64,000 nucleotides of DNA from Novosphingobium sp. SG707 (lineage in GTDB: Bacteria > Pseudomonadota > Alphaproteobacteria > Sphingomonadales > Sphingomonadaceae). Positions 8,218 through 17,180 of this stretch are shown one piece after another. A program made the translations under genes and the position numbers. Below the pieces are notes generated by a model. It was not told the DNA's origin, ran no database searches, and was given only the letters and a program-made list of their open reading frames with translations. How positions within the stretch are numbered: position 1 is the first letter of the stretch; each line of letters opens with the position of its first letter. The stretch is from the NCBI RefSeq assembly GCF_012275515.1, contig NZ_JAAZQL010000011.1, positions 1-64,000 of the forward strand, read 5' to 3'.

Positions 8218-10641
8218 TCAGAACTTGTAGCTCAAACGAACACCATAGGTACGCGGAGCCGAATTGATACCGGTGACGGTTGAGGTCGGCGAATTGTAGT
8301 AGCTAAGCACCCCGCGCCGCTTGTTCTCGATGTTGTTGGCGAAAGCCGAGATGCTCCATGCTCCGCCAGTTGGCTGGAAGGTCAGCCCGGCATTCGTTGT
8401 CCAATAGGCACTCTGGGTCTGCGAGGGCAGGTACTCGAAGCCGATGAAGCTCTTGCTCTGATAATGTGTGGAGGCCCTCGCGATCAGCTCATAATCGCCG
8501 ATTTTGACGTTTTGCTCGCCGCCAAAGTTGATTGTCCATTGCGGCGCCTGAAACGCCGATTGGCCAGAGCAATCAATGGTGTAATTGGAGCCTGCGGTAA
8601 AGGCTGCCGGGGGCGTAACGCCGCATGCCACATAGGGCGGTGGGTTCGCGGTGCCGTTGGTGACGGCCGGAGATGTATATTTGAACGAATCGAGCTTGGT
8701 TTCGAGATATTGCACATCGGCAAACAGGCGTGTTCCCTGCGCGGGCTTGACCTGCAATTCAACCTCGATGCCCTTGTTGGTCGAACGACCGATGTTCTCG
8801 GTGTAGAAGGTTGAGCCCAGTTGCGGGTCGGGGCCGAGGTGTGAAACCTGCTGGTCTGTGTATTTCCACAGGAAGGCCTCGACATTGAGCTGGACGCGGT
8901 TGTTGAAGAAGCGGTTCTTCGAACCCAATGTCCATGCCCGAATGTTTTCAGGGCCGAACGTGGGGCGGAAGCCGGAAAAGGCAAAGCCGCCCGAACGGAA
9001 CCCAGTATCATACGAGAGATAGAGCAAGGAGCTGGGCGCAAGATCATACTCAGCGCCAAGATGGTAGGTGAACCTGCCATCGGTGCGAGACTGGTCAAGC
9101 GTAGTCGTGCCTTGCAGAAAGATTGTGTTCGCAGCAGCTGCACTGGGTTGGATGTAAACCGCCGGGGAATTGGCCGTCGGCGGCGCGACCTGGATCAGCC
9201 CCAGTTGCGCAACCGTGTCAGCCACCGATGAGGCAAAAGGCAGCAAGGGCGCGTTTGCGCAGACATGGGTGGGCGAAGCGCAAACATCGAGCAAGACGTT
9301 CGCCGTCCCCGCGAAGGAGCGATGATCGTTGGTGTATCGGCCGGACGCAACCAGTCGGAAGCGGTCGGTAACCTTGAAGCCGAGGCGGCCAAATGCGGCC
9401 AGTGATTCGGTTTCGAGCTTATACTTCTGGAAGGAGTCGAGCACCTGCATGGTAACCCGGAAGTCGGGTGCGTCGACGGTGTCCTTGAAATAGAACCCGC
9501 CCACCAGCCAGGACAGCCGCGCGCTGGGGTCGCCCGACAGGCGCGTTTCGAGGCTGAATTGTTTGTCCGAATCGCGCGTATAATTGGTGAAGCCACCGCC
9601 ACCTGTCGTGGCTTCCTGTTTGAATTGGCGATAGGACGGGATGACCGTCAGGGTGCCAATCCCGGTCTTCCACGTCAATTCGGCATTGAGGCCCCAGTTT
9701 TCATTGTTGACGCGTGGCGAGGATAGCAGCGGGCCAAGCGTCCGGCCCGAGACGCCGGAAAATGCCGTGCCCAGAAAAGCCGCCGCGCGGCTGTCAAACG
9801 TGCCGACCGAGCTGTCCAGTCCTGATGGAATGGCTGTATAGCTGTTATTGGCAGGATTGAAGGCAACGGCGTGGGTGAAGGTTCCGCCGCCGCCTTTACC
9901 GCGCTGCTGATAATAGTCCGCGGCGATGCGCAGGCTGAAGTCATCGGAGGGCTGGAACAGCAACTGGGGCCGAATTGCCCAGCCTTTGTCATCGTCAGTC
10001 CCGTCCGAATTATAGCCTTTGCGATCAATGCCCATGGCGGCGATGCGAAGCGCGGTTATCTGGCCAAGCGGCACGTTGATGGCACCTTGTACATTGAGCG
10101 CGTCGTAGTTGCCATAGCTTAGGTCGACGAAGCCACTCGTTTTGCCCAGTTCGGGGCGTTGCGGCAGCACGTTGATGGCGCCGCCCGTCGAGTTGCGGCC
10201 ATAAAGGGTGCCCTGCGGGCCCTTGAGCACTTCCACCCGCCCTAGGTCGTAAAATACGCCCGATGTGGATGCGGGACGGGCCAGATACACGCCGTCATAG
10301 TTGAACGATACAGCTCCGTCCGTGTAAGAATTGGCGACAAAGGCGCCAACGCCACGAACATAAAAGCTCGCCGTTGTGCCGCCGGCGCTTGACGCTTGCA
10401 GAGCCGGAACGAGGGCCGCTAGATCTGTCGCCTTGGTTACCCCGGCGCGGACAATATCTTCACTGCTGACCACAGACACGGCGACGGCTGCACGTTGCAG
10501 CGGCTCGGGCCGCCGCTGAGCTGTCACGATGATATCAGTTAAACCCTGGCCTGGCGCCGTTGCGGGGTTTTCCTGCGCCAACGCAGGAAAGGAGCCAAGC
10601 GCGCTAATTAAGCCGGTTCCCAGGAAAAGGGACTTCTTCAT
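8218..10641 (-). CDS. TonB-dependent receptor
   Basis: An 807-residue outer-membrane receptor with a clear signal peptide (MKKSLFLGTGLISALGSFPALAQ), TonB-box-like TDIIVTAQRR near residue 35, a plug domain (GVYLARPAST, VEVLKGPQGTLYGRNSTGGAINVLPQRP) and a barrel that ends in YGVRLSYKF. An AGGGAGGATTAAA ribosome site precedes the ATG. It lies 20 bp downstream of the EthD-domain gene on the same strand, so the two form an operon divergent from the LysR gene at 11509. Its closest relative within the window is the receptor at 31063-33411 (shared PQGTLYGRN, GSKNRFFxNR and barrel segments). Confidence 0.93.
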   Translation of the reverse strand: MKKSLFLGTGLISALGSFPALAQENPATAPGQGLTDIIVTAQRRPEPLQRAAVAVSVVSSEDIVRAGVTKATDLAALVPALQASSAGGTTASFYVRGVGAFVANSYTDGAVSFNYDGVYLARPASTSGVFYDLGRVEVLKGPQGTLYGRNSTGGAINVLPQRPELGKTSGFVDLSYGNYDALNVQGAINVPLGQITALRIAAMGIDRKGYNSDGTDDDKGWAIRPQLLFQPSDDFSLRIAADYYQQRGKGGGGTFTHAVAFNPANNSYTAIPSGLDSSVGTFDSRAAAFLGTAFSGVSGRTLGPLLSSPRVNNENWGLNAELTWKTGIGTLTVIPSYRQFKQEATTGGGGFTNYTRDSDKQFSLETRLSGDPSARLSWLVGGFYFKDTVDAPDFRVTMQVLDSFQKYKLETESLAAFGRLGFKVTDRFRLVASGRYTNDHRSFAGTANVLLDVCASPTHVCANAPLLPFASSVADTVAQLGLIQVAPPTANSPAVYIQPSAAAANTIFLQGTTTLDQSRTDGRFTYHLGAEYDLAPSSLLYLSYDTGFRSGGFAFSGFRPTFGPENIRAWTLGSKNRFFNNRVQLNVEAFLWKYTDQQVSHLGPDPQLGSTFYTENIGRSTNKGIEVELQVKPAQGTRLFADVQYLETKLDSFKYTSPAVTNGTANPPPYVACGVTPPAAFTAGSNYTIDCSGQSAFQAPQWTINFGGEQNVKIGDYELIARASTHYQSKSFIGFEYLPSQTQSAYWTTNAGLTFQPTGGAWSISAFANNIENKRRGVLSYYNSPTSTVTGINSAPRTYGVRLSYKF

Positions 10642-10661
10642 TTTAATCCTCCCTATTGTTC

Positions 10662-11327
10662 TTATTTGAATATTACGGTGTTGCAGACGATGAGATTTTC
10701 GACCGGCTTGCCACCCGAACTGTCGTTGGCCGCAGCAATGGCACCAAGAAACGCGCGCAGATCCTCACGGTTGGCAAAGCTGATTTCGTCAAACTGGTTG
10801 AAGTCGCACGTAACCTTGTCCGAAGCCGCAGAGTTGATCACCAGTCTGTCGGGCTTGGGGATGGCGCCGGTTTTGATGACGTCATGAAGCCGGGCCGCAT
10901 GTTCTGCGGCGAACGCCTTGGGGTCGCCAGCCACTTCGCGCAGGACGAATGCCTTATGCGTCTCGGCCTCGATACCATCGATAATGACGTTTTCGTCGAC
11001 CATGAGCGCCTGCGAGCCCGCCTCATCTCGGAAGTTGTCTTCGTCGGGGCCCACAACTTCGATATAGGCGGTTGATTGCTTACTGGCGACCAAACCAGCC
11101 ATGTCGGCGAAGCTGATCAGAGTGACCGCGCCTCTTTCCAGAGGGGTATAGCCGTCCGGAAGCGGAAAAGTTTCGTCGACATAATGATGGATGTAACGCT
11201 GGAACGGGCCTGAAACGTCCGGGTGTGCAAGGCACAGCGGTCCATGATGACGTTCAAGGTATTCACGCAATTGTGCATGCGACATGCCGCTGCGGTTCTG
11301 CGGTATGATTGCCAGTTTGATCGGCAT
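10662..11327 (-). CDS. EthD-domain protein (two tandem EthD-like halves)
   Basis: A 221-residue protein made of two ferredoxin-like alpha+beta halves of the EthD/dimeric-barrel type. The N-terminal half carries GMSHAQLREYLERHHGPL, the typical EthD motif with paired His, and the C-terminal half repeats the fold more weakly. EthD proteins are small barrel proteins found with oxidative catabolic enzymes; the general biochemical role is unsettled. It is the first gene of a minus-strand operon with the TonB receptor and is divergent from a LysR gene. A second protein of the same type follows a Rieske oxygenase at 15285. Confidence 0.75.
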   Translation of the reverse strand: MPIKLAIIPQNRSGMSHAQLREYLERHHGPLCLAHPDVSGPFQRYIHHYVDETFPLPDGYTPLERGAVTLISFADMAGLVASKQSTAYIEVVGPDEDNFRDEAGSQALMVDENVIIDGIEAETHKAFVLREVAGDPKAFAAEHAARLHDVIKTGAIPKPDRLVINSAASDKVTCDFNQFDEISFANREDLRAFLGAIAAANDSSGGKPVENLIVCNTVIFK

Positions 11328-11508
11328 CGAACTCCCCTTGTTTGGCCCTTCGACGGGACGATAGGCTGTGGCCCAAGGTCGTCACGGTGGCTTGTGGAGT
11401 CCGCATAGTTCGAATTATAGCATAACGGTAATGTATTTAAATTATACAATGCAATGAAAATTTGTGATACAGCATCGACGATGCAATAGGGTGTTGGGGA
11501 TTAAGGGC
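11328..11508. promoter_or_regulatory. Divergent intergenic region, EthD/TBDR operon versus LysR
   Basis: This 181-bp gap between divergent genes has an AT-rich core (about 11400-11460). It contains a near-palindrome ATAGTTCGAATTAT at 11404-11417, with one mismatched pair. The ATAGTT half resembles the repeat at 573-592 and 34589-34608, but the second half is not conserved at the same spacing. It is the expected place for LysR control of both directions. Confidence 0.4.
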
Positions 11509-12444
11509 ATGCGTTTCAAGGGGCTGGACCTCAACTTGCTGCAAGCGCTGGACGTGCTGCTGACCGACCGCAGCGTCTCTTCCGCCGCCCGGAAGCTGGC
11601 GGTGACTCAGCCGGCAATGAGCGCGATCCTGGCACGTCTGCGCGAGTTTTTTGGCGACGACCTGCTAACCGTTCACAATCGGCGGATGTATCCCACCGCA
11701 TTCGCGCAAAGCATTTGGCCGCGCGTTCGCGAATTTCTGTTGGTGGCGGATAGCCTGGTTTCGGACACGTCGCTTTTTGATCCGGCGACTTCTGAGCGAG
11801 CCTTTATAATAGGCGCCTCAGATTATCTCCAGCACACGCTTGTTTTTGAATGGATTCGTTCGATACGAGCTTCGGCACCTAATGTTCGCTTCGAGCTTTC
11901 CAGCATCGACGAGATGCTGCTGCGAAAATTCGAACTCGCCGAAGCCGACCTCATGGTTCTTCCCGAAGAGTACGCATCGGAACGGCATCCACTGCAACCT
12001 CTCTTTGAGGAGACCCATGTCGTGTTGGGCAGGTGCGACGATCCGCGGTTTGCTCATCCCATTACCGAAGAAGTTCTGTTGGAGGCGCAGCATGTTTCGT
12101 GCATGATTGGGCCATGGAGAAGGCCGTCGTTTGCCGACCGGAATTTGGAACACCTTCATAAAGTTCGGCGCATTGGGGTGGTCGTGGATACTTTCATGGC
12201 CGTGGCCCCAGCGGTGCTCGCGACGAATTGTCTCGCTATTGTACAGCGACGCCTTGCAGAGCGAATTTGCGAAATCTACCCGACCCTCTGGGTGCCATTA
12301 CCATTCAAATTTCCCAGAATGCGCGAGGTCTTGCAGTTCCACCATAGCCGCGTCGACGACGAGGGTATTACTTGGCTGCGCCAGAGTCTCAAAGACGCAG
12401 CCGATAAGACAAGAATCGCGTCAGCCCATGTTAAGCTAGGGTGA
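11509..12444 (+). CDS. LysR-family transcriptional regulator (NodD-like)
   Basis: A LysR-type regulator of about 311 residues. The N-terminal winged HTH is LDLNLLQALDVLLTDRSVSS, then AARKLAVTQPAMSAILARLREFF, followed by a periplasmic-binding-protein-like effector domain. The opening MRFKGLDLNLL is typical of the NodD/PcaQ-like subgroup that responds to aromatic inducers. ATG 11509 follows AAGGG and gives the family-typical N-terminus; alternative starts further upstream add unrelated residues. Divergence from the EthD-TBDR operon suggests it controls that operon. The inducer is unknown. Confidence 0.88.
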   Translation: MRFKGLDLNLLQALDVLLTDRSVSSAARKLAVTQPAMSAILARLREFFGDDLLTVHNRRMYPTAFAQSIWPRVREFLLVADSLVSDTSLFDPATSERAFIIGASDYLQHTLVFEWIRSIRASAPNVRFELSSIDEMLLRKFELAEADLMVLPEEYASERHPLQPLFEETHVVLGRCDDPRFAHPITEEVLLEAQHVSCMIGPWRRPSFADRNLEHLHKVRRIGVVVDTFMAVAPAVLATNCLAIVQRRLAERICEIYPTLWVPLPFKFPRMREVLQFHHSRVDDEGITWLRQSLKDAADKTRIASAHVKLG

Positions 12445-12654
12445 CAACCCATGCATAGATCTGATTTGGCTCTGGGTTGATCTGATCAAAGATCGCTCTT
12501 CCCATCAGATTATGTGATGAGCTAACGCCTTTATAATAATTTTAAATTTCTCGTTTGCCGACAGTGCGGGCAAAAACGCGGCGATTGGGAGGGGAGTGGA
12601 TCGCATAAACACAGCCGTGCGGTGCCGCAGTATGAAGACCGGACACGGTCGGCG

Positions 12655-12903
12655 ATGACGCGTCTATCAAACGCCGCAGCTGACGTCCAAGCCGAAACGG
12701 GAATCAGCGTCATTGCAAAAGCCATTATGTCGCTGTCGGTCTGTGTTGCGGTGTTCAGTGCCGATCGGCCGGCCCTGTTCTGGGCCATGGCACGGCGGGT
12801 ATTCGATTTTTGCTGCAATGCTTCTCGAGGTTTTATACGGCGCTAGTCTCGCCCTTATCGTGACAATGCTTTCGCTCCGACAGGACTGGACTGCACGGAG
12901 CCA
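12655..12903 (+). pseudogene. Broken copy of the small membrane protein at 25798-26265
   Basis: From ATG 12655 one frame reads MTRLSNAAADVQAETGISV then IAKAIMSLSVCVAVF, matching the N-terminal part of the intact membrane protein at 25798 (MTSLPAIEAYVRNETRISV, INAVISAVLFLVVF). A second frame near 12826-12900 reads LEVLYGASLALIVTMLSLRQ, matching the C-terminus of the same protein (LKAIYGAGLALIVTPLSLRA). The middle, about 70 residues, is deleted and the frames do not join. The remaining 12445-12654 and 12904-13098 hold no gene I can support. Confidence 0.7.
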
Positions 12904-13098
12904 CGTTTGCCATGTTTCAAAGACTTCTCCAAATCAAAATGGCCACTCTGCTATCGATATAGGCTCTAGAAGTGTCCATCTCGAATAGTCCGTTTTGTAA
13001 TGAACTTTAACTCAACCGATGGAAGGGGTGCTTGCTGCACGCCGCTGATCGGTTAAGATTGTGCTTCTCATGCCAGGTCAGGAAATTGGCGGCGCAAG

Positions 13099-14064
13099 AT
13101 GGATTTGCTTGGTAACGCTCTGCTGTCGATCAAGGTGCTTTCCAATTCGATTGGGGTGTTTGATTTCGGTGGCCAATGGGGCTTTGGTCTGACGCAGGTC
13201 ATGCCTGATTTCGCCTGTAGCCTGACTGTGCTCGAAGGTCGTTGCTGGTTATGCACCGCGGGTTCGCCGGGCACGTGGCTGGGGGCGGGCGAAACCGCCA
13301 TTGTGCTCAACGGCACGCCCCACAGCTTTGCCAGCGATCCTGATGCGCCGGTTCTGGCGCTGCTCGACTTGCTCTCGCGAAATGGTGCGGCGACGTTTAA
13401 TCCCGCGACGCGCCGCGATGCGCCTTTGCACCTCACGATGGGGGATGGTACGCCGCGCACACGTATTTTGGCGTTAGCCTATCTGCTGCGAGAACCTGAC
13501 CGTAACCCTGTACTTTCCGACCTGCCGCCCTCATTTGTTATCCGGCAAGAAGCGGAGACAATCTTCCCATGGCTGTCCAGCCTTTCCGCCTATCTTGTTG
13601 AGCAGAAGGGGGGGCATCTGCCCGGCTATACGGCGACTGCATCGCATCTGGCCGATCTGATGTTCACCAGCTTTTTGCGGTCCTGGATCGCCAGCGATTC
13701 GGGGGCGGGCACAGGCTGGCTCAAAGGCCTCTCCGATCCGCAGATCGGGCGCGTCCTGTCGCTGGTGAATGCACAGCCGATGGCGAAATGGACCGTGGCT
13801 ACCATGGCACGCGAGGCCAACATGGCACGATCAACCTTTGCGCGCCGCTTTTCCGAACTGTTGTCTCAGCCTCCCATGGATTACGTGCTGGGCGTCCGGC
13901 TGAGTGCTGCGCGCGATATGATGCTGAGCCAGCGTCTGCCGATCGCGCAATTGGCCGAGAATGCCGGTTATCAGTCTGAACGGGCCTTTCGCTCCGCCTT
14001 TGTCCGGTGTTATGGCATGTCGCCCCGCGACTATCTGAAGGCACAGCATAAAGCGCAGGGTTGA
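13099..14064 (+). CDS. AraC-family transcriptional regulator with cupin domain
   Basis: A 321-residue regulator with an N-terminal cupin_6-like sensor domain (about residues 10-190) and a C-terminal AraC DNA-binding domain. Two HTH motifs are visible: WTVATMAREANMARSTFARRF, then LPIAQLAENAGYQSERAFRSAF, ending with the family PRDYLKAQ. It sits 94 bp before a Rieske oxygenase gene on the same strand, and an inverted repeat lies in the gap, so it is the likely regulator of the oxygenase-EthD pair. The effector cannot be read from the sequence. Confidence 0.9.
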   Translation: MDLLGNALLSIKVLSNSIGVFDFGGQWGFGLTQVMPDFACSLTVLEGRCWLCTAGSPGTWLGAGETAIVLNGTPHSFASDPDAPVLALLDLLSRNGAATFNPATRRDAPLHLTMGDGTPRTRILALAYLLREPDRNPVLSDLPPSFVIRQEAETIFPWLSSLSAYLVEQKGGHLPGYTATASHLADLMFTSFLRSWIASDSGAGTGWLKGLSDPQIGRVLSLVNAQPMAKWTVATMAREANMARSTFARRFSELLSQPPMDYVLGVRLSAARDMMLSQRLPIAQLAENAGYQSERAFRSAFVRCYGMSPRDYLKAQHKAQG

Positions 14065-14101
14065 GCGAATTGAGCCGATTTTAGAAAGTTTCGGGTATAT
14101 A

Positions 14102-14122
14102 AGCCACCGAAGAACTGTGGCT
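14102..14122. promoter_or_regulatory. Inverted repeat before the Rieske oxygenase gene
   Basis: AGCCAC (14102-14107) and GTGGCT (14117-14122) form a perfect 6-bp dyad with a 9-bp spacer. It lies 37 bp upstream of the oxygenase start and downstream of the AraC stop. It could be an operator or the foot of a small hairpin. No direct evidence separates these. Confidence 0.3.
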
Positions 14123-14158
14123 ATCTTCACCCCCAGCATAAAGTTTGGGAGAGTGAAA

Positions 14159-15181
14159 ATGAGTTTTTTGCAAAATGCCTGGTATATGGCGGCCTGGGCA
14201 GATGAAGTGGGCCCAGATGCGCTGCTGTCGCGCACGATTCTGTCACAGCGCATCGTGTTTTATCGCGGTACGGATGGGGCGGTGCTTGCACTGGCTGATC
14301 GGTGCAGCCACCGTTTTGTGCCGCTCAGCATGGGCCAGCGCCACGGGGATGAACTGCAATGTCCCTATCACGGGTTGCGCTTTGGCCCTGGCGGGCAATG
14401 CACGCGCAATCCTCATGGCGACGGGCGCATCGCACCTAACGCTGCCATCCGTGCTTTTCCCACCCAAGAGGCGGGCTTGATGATCTGGGTGTGGATGGGC
14501 GATGCCGCTTTGGCCGATCCGGCTTTGATCCCGGACTATACGCTGCTGGCTGCCGCGCCAGAGACCGGACGCATGCGTGGTATGTTGCACGTCGCGGCCA
14601 ATTACCAATTGCTTAGTGACAACATTATGGACCTCAGCCATGTCGATTATCTGCATGCCGACACACTGGGGGGAGGTTCGATCTCACGGTCCAACGCCGG
14701 GGTGAAGGAGGAGGATCGCACAGTAACGATCACTTGGCAGGTGGACAGCGACAGTGTGCCCCCCGCCTTCGCTCGGGAAATGCCCGACCCGGCAACGCCT
14801 GCCCGTCAGCGTACGCAGGTGACCTGGACCGCCCCCAGCGCCATGGCCCTGACCATCGAGATCGAGCGACCAGATGACAGTCCCGTGGGAGCCACGGCAT
14901 TTCACATCATGACGCCCGAAACGCCCACCACCACCCATTATTTCTACGCCAATTGCCGCAGCTTTCGGCAGCATGATGCTGAATACAACGCCATCGTGAC
15001 AAAGGTGATTACCCATGTCTTCATGGAAGAAGACAAGCCCATGGTCGAGGCACAACAGCACGCTATCGGCAGTGCCGAACTGATGGATCTTAAGCCGTTG
15101 GTTCTGTCGCCCGACACAGGAGCGATCCGCGCAAGGCGTAAGCTGGCCGCGATGATCCGCGCCGAGCAGGCTGCGGCCTGA
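14159..15181 (+). CDS. Rieske non-heme iron oxygenase, vanillate-demethylase/DdmC-like
   Basis: A 340-residue oxygenase component of the VanA/dicamba-demethylase (PobA/Ddm) type, which typically removes O- or N-methyl groups or hydroxylates aromatic acids. The Rieske [2Fe-2S] ligands are C49-x-H51 and C68-x2-H71 (CSHRFVPLSMG, CPYHGLRF). The mononuclear iron site is DNIMDLSHVDYLH. ATG 14159 follows GGGAGAG. A reductase/ferredoxin partner is required for this class and is not encoded nearby. The next gene is an EthD protein on the same strand. Substrate assignment is inference; a methoxylated aromatic acid fits the neighbouring esterases. Confidence 0.9.
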   Translation: MSFLQNAWYMAAWADEVGPDALLSRTILSQRIVFYRGTDGAVLALADRCSHRFVPLSMGQRHGDELQCPYHGLRFGPGGQCTRNPHGDGRIAPNAAIRAFPTQEAGLMIWVWMGDAALADPALIPDYTLLAAAPETGRMRGMLHVAANYQLLSDNIMDLSHVDYLHADTLGGGSISRSNAGVKEEDRTVTITWQVDSDSVPPAFAREMPDPATPARQRTQVTWTAPSAMALTIEIERPDDSPVGATAFHIMTPETPTTTHYFYANCRSFRQHDAEYNAIVTKVITHVFMEEDKPMVEAQQHAIGSAELMDLKPLVLSPDTGAIRARRKLAAMIRAEQAAA

Positions 15182-15284
15182 AGGCGACTCTTCACCAACA
15201 CCCGCTTTCTTGAGCCCATCCCACCCGATCCCAACCGCACCGGAATCATATCTGGCCGGTGGGAGCATTTATCAGGATCAACAA

Positions 15285-16016
15285 ATGCTGAAAATCATCA
15301 TTGGCGGTCGTCGCCGGGCTGGTATGACCCATGCCGAGTATTCGTACTACGCTGAACATTGCCACGGTGCGACCGTTGCGCACAATCCGGGCAGCATGGA
15401 GACATATATGCAAAACCACATCCTTGATGCCGCGTTTGGCACCAAGGAGGATGGCTGGATCTCTGGTGCCGATTTCGACTCATTTAGCGAGATCAGCTTT
15501 GCCGATGGCACGGCCTTCGCCCAATCGCTTGCCGATCCCTATTACCACGATACCATTCAGCCCGATGAGTTGAACTTCGTGTGCCAAAGCCGGGTTATCC
15601 TGTTGGCAACGCGGGTGGAGGAACAACCGGTGGCCCATCCCGGCACCGCGCGGTTGAAGTTGATGCGTTTTATCGCCAGCAATGGCAGGGCTGACGCGAA
15701 AAGCTTTGAGGCGCAGTGGCAAGCCGAGGCAAAGCGGATTGCCGACCATTCCGCCCTGAAACCGATGCTGCGTAGGATGACGCGCAGCATCAGCCTCGAC
15801 GGCTTTGCCGCCCAACTTCCTGCCGGTTTCATCGCTAACGCCCCGCTCAGCTCCTATGTGGGCGTGGACAGCCTGTGGCTTGATGCACAGGATGCCGGTC
15901 AGGCTATCGCGGCCTATCGCTCGGCGATCGAGGAAGCCGAATCCACGCTGTTGCCGCTTTTGGAGCGCCGTTCGGAGATCCTTTTCATCGTGGAGGAACG
16001 CAGCATCGTTGCGTAA
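15285..16016 (+). CDS. EthD-domain protein (two tandem EthD-like halves)
   Basis: A protein of 243 residues built like the one at 10662-11327. The first half has GMTHAEYSYYAEHCHGATVAH, the EthD helix with its His residues; the second half starts near LKLMRFIASNG and has KSFEAQWQAEAKRIADH. It follows the Rieske oxygenase after about 100 bp and is closed by a strong terminator, so the two are probably one transcript. I chose ATG 15285 (AGGA upstream) because the family fold begins at MLKIIIGGRRRAG. The role is unknown; association with oxygenases suggests handling of an unstable product or a non-catalytic dimeric barrel. Confidence 0.75.
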   Translation: MLKIIIGGRRRAGMTHAEYSYYAEHCHGATVAHNPGSMETYMQNHILDAAFGTKEDGWISGADFDSFSEISFADGTAFAQSLADPYYHDTIQPDELNFVCQSRVILLATRVEEQPVAHPGTARLKLMRFIASNGRADAKSFEAQWQAEAKRIADHSALKPMLRRMTRSISLDGFAAQLPAGFIANAPLSSYVGVDSLWLDAQDAGQAIAAYRSAIEEAESTLLPLLERRSEILFIVEERSIVA

Positions 16017-16038
16017 TTCTCGCTGCGGCTAAATGGAA

Positions 16039-16074
16039 AGGGGCGCAAAGTTCAACCTTTGCGCCCCTCTTTTT
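16039..16074 (+). terminator. Rho-independent terminator after the Rieske-EthD operon
   Basis: A 12-bp perfect stem AGGGGCGCAAAG / CTTTGCGCCCCT with a 6-nt loop is followed by CTTTTT. It lies 22 bp past the EthD stop and separates that operon from the convergent oxidoreductase gene. Confidence 0.92.
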
Positions 16075-16161
16075 GTCATGATAAAACGGATCGGCCACAT
16101 CGTCGAACGCGCCCGGCGAAGAACCGAGGCGCGCCTCTACGTCATCTCGCGGTGGCCCGGA

Positions 16162-17166
16162 TCACTGCGATGACACTTTCAGAACTATTTTGCCCGATGT
16201 GGTCCGGCTTTCCAGCAAGGCGTGAGCTGCTGCTGCCTCACCCAAGGCGAAAGAGGGGCCCAGCAGCGGTTTTACGCGGCCTTCCCGCCAGCGCTGGACG
16301 AGCCCGGCCAGCGCAGCACCCAGAACGTGGGGACGATGGGCGAAATAGGTGGCCAGAAAGAAGCCGGTAACGCTGATGCTGCGTTCCAAAAGACCACCGA
16401 CAGGCACATCCAGCAGTTGGCCATCGGAAGAGCCGAACACAACCAATCGACCAAACGGCCCAAGCAGTGAAAGGCCAGCCAACATCGACTTTCCGCCGCC
16501 GCGGTCGAGGACGATATCCAGCGCTCGCCCATCAAGCATCCGAGTGATTTCGTCTGACCAGTCAGATTGAGATGAGTCGATCACGGCAGTAGCGCCCGCT
16601 GTCTGTGCATAATGACGATTCTGCTCGGAACTTGCCAATGCCACGATATGGCCTGCGCCAAGATCAGCGGCGATCTGCACGGCCAAAGAGCCGACCCCAC
16701 CTCCTGCGCTTGGGATCAGCACCGCTTCCCCGGAGGCCAATTTCGCGGCTTCTGTGAGCATGAACCACGCCGTCAGGCCTTGGATAAACAGTGCGAGCGC
16801 AACCGCCGCGGGCAAATCCTCGGGGACAGATGCCAGTTGCACGGCGGGCACCGCGACATATTCGGCGTAACCGGCCCCCGGACAGGAGCCGATGACCCGA
16901 GTTCCCGTTTGAAGCGTGACGCCCGGGCCTACGCTATCGATCCAGCCTATGAACTCGCTGCCCGCGATAGCGGGCAAAGTGATGGATGCCGGATAATAGC
17001 CATGGCCGCGCTGCACGACGTCCGCAAAATTTACCCCCGCTGCCTCGACCCGGATCAGCGCCTGACCCGGACCGGCAATAGGGCGCTGGACTTCCTCCAG
17101 AATGAGGACATCAGGTGTTCCGCGTCGGTGGTAGCGAACGGCGCGCATATCTTTGCTCAAGGTCAT
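16162..17166 (-). CDS. Zinc-free medium-chain dehydrogenase, NADPH:quinone oxidoreductase-like
   Basis: A 334-residue MDR-superfamily protein. GroES-like N-terminal half (MRAVRYHRRGTPDVLILEEV, GVNFADVVQRGHGYYP) and Rossmann half with the cofactor loop SAGGGVGSLAVQIAADLGAG. The structural and catalytic zinc Cys/His sets of alcohol dehydrogenases are absent, which fits the quinone oxidoreductase/zeta-crystallin subgroup. A ribosome site (GGATGG) precedes ATG 17166. It lies 14 bp after the TetR gene on the same strand, so the two are co-transcribed. The physiological substrate may be an enone or a quinone formed in the pathway; this is inference. Confidence 0.85.
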   Translation of the reverse strand: MTLSKDMRAVRYHRRGTPDVLILEEVQRPIAGPGQALIRVEAAGVNFADVVQRGHGYYPASITLPAIAGSEFIGWIDSVGPGVTLQTGTRVIGSCPGAGYAEYVAVPAVQLASVPEDLPAAVALALFIQGLTAWFMLTEAAKLASGEAVLIPSAGGGVGSLAVQIAADLGAGHIVALASSEQNRHYAQTAGATAVIDSSQSDWSDEITRMLDGRALDIVLDRGGGKSMLAGLSLLGPFGRLVVFGSSDGQLLDVPVGGLLERSISVTGFFLATYFAHRPHVLGAALAGLVQRWREGRVKPLLGPSFALGEAAAAHALLESRTTSGKIVLKVSSQ

Positions 17167-17180
17167 TGGTTTCCATCCTT

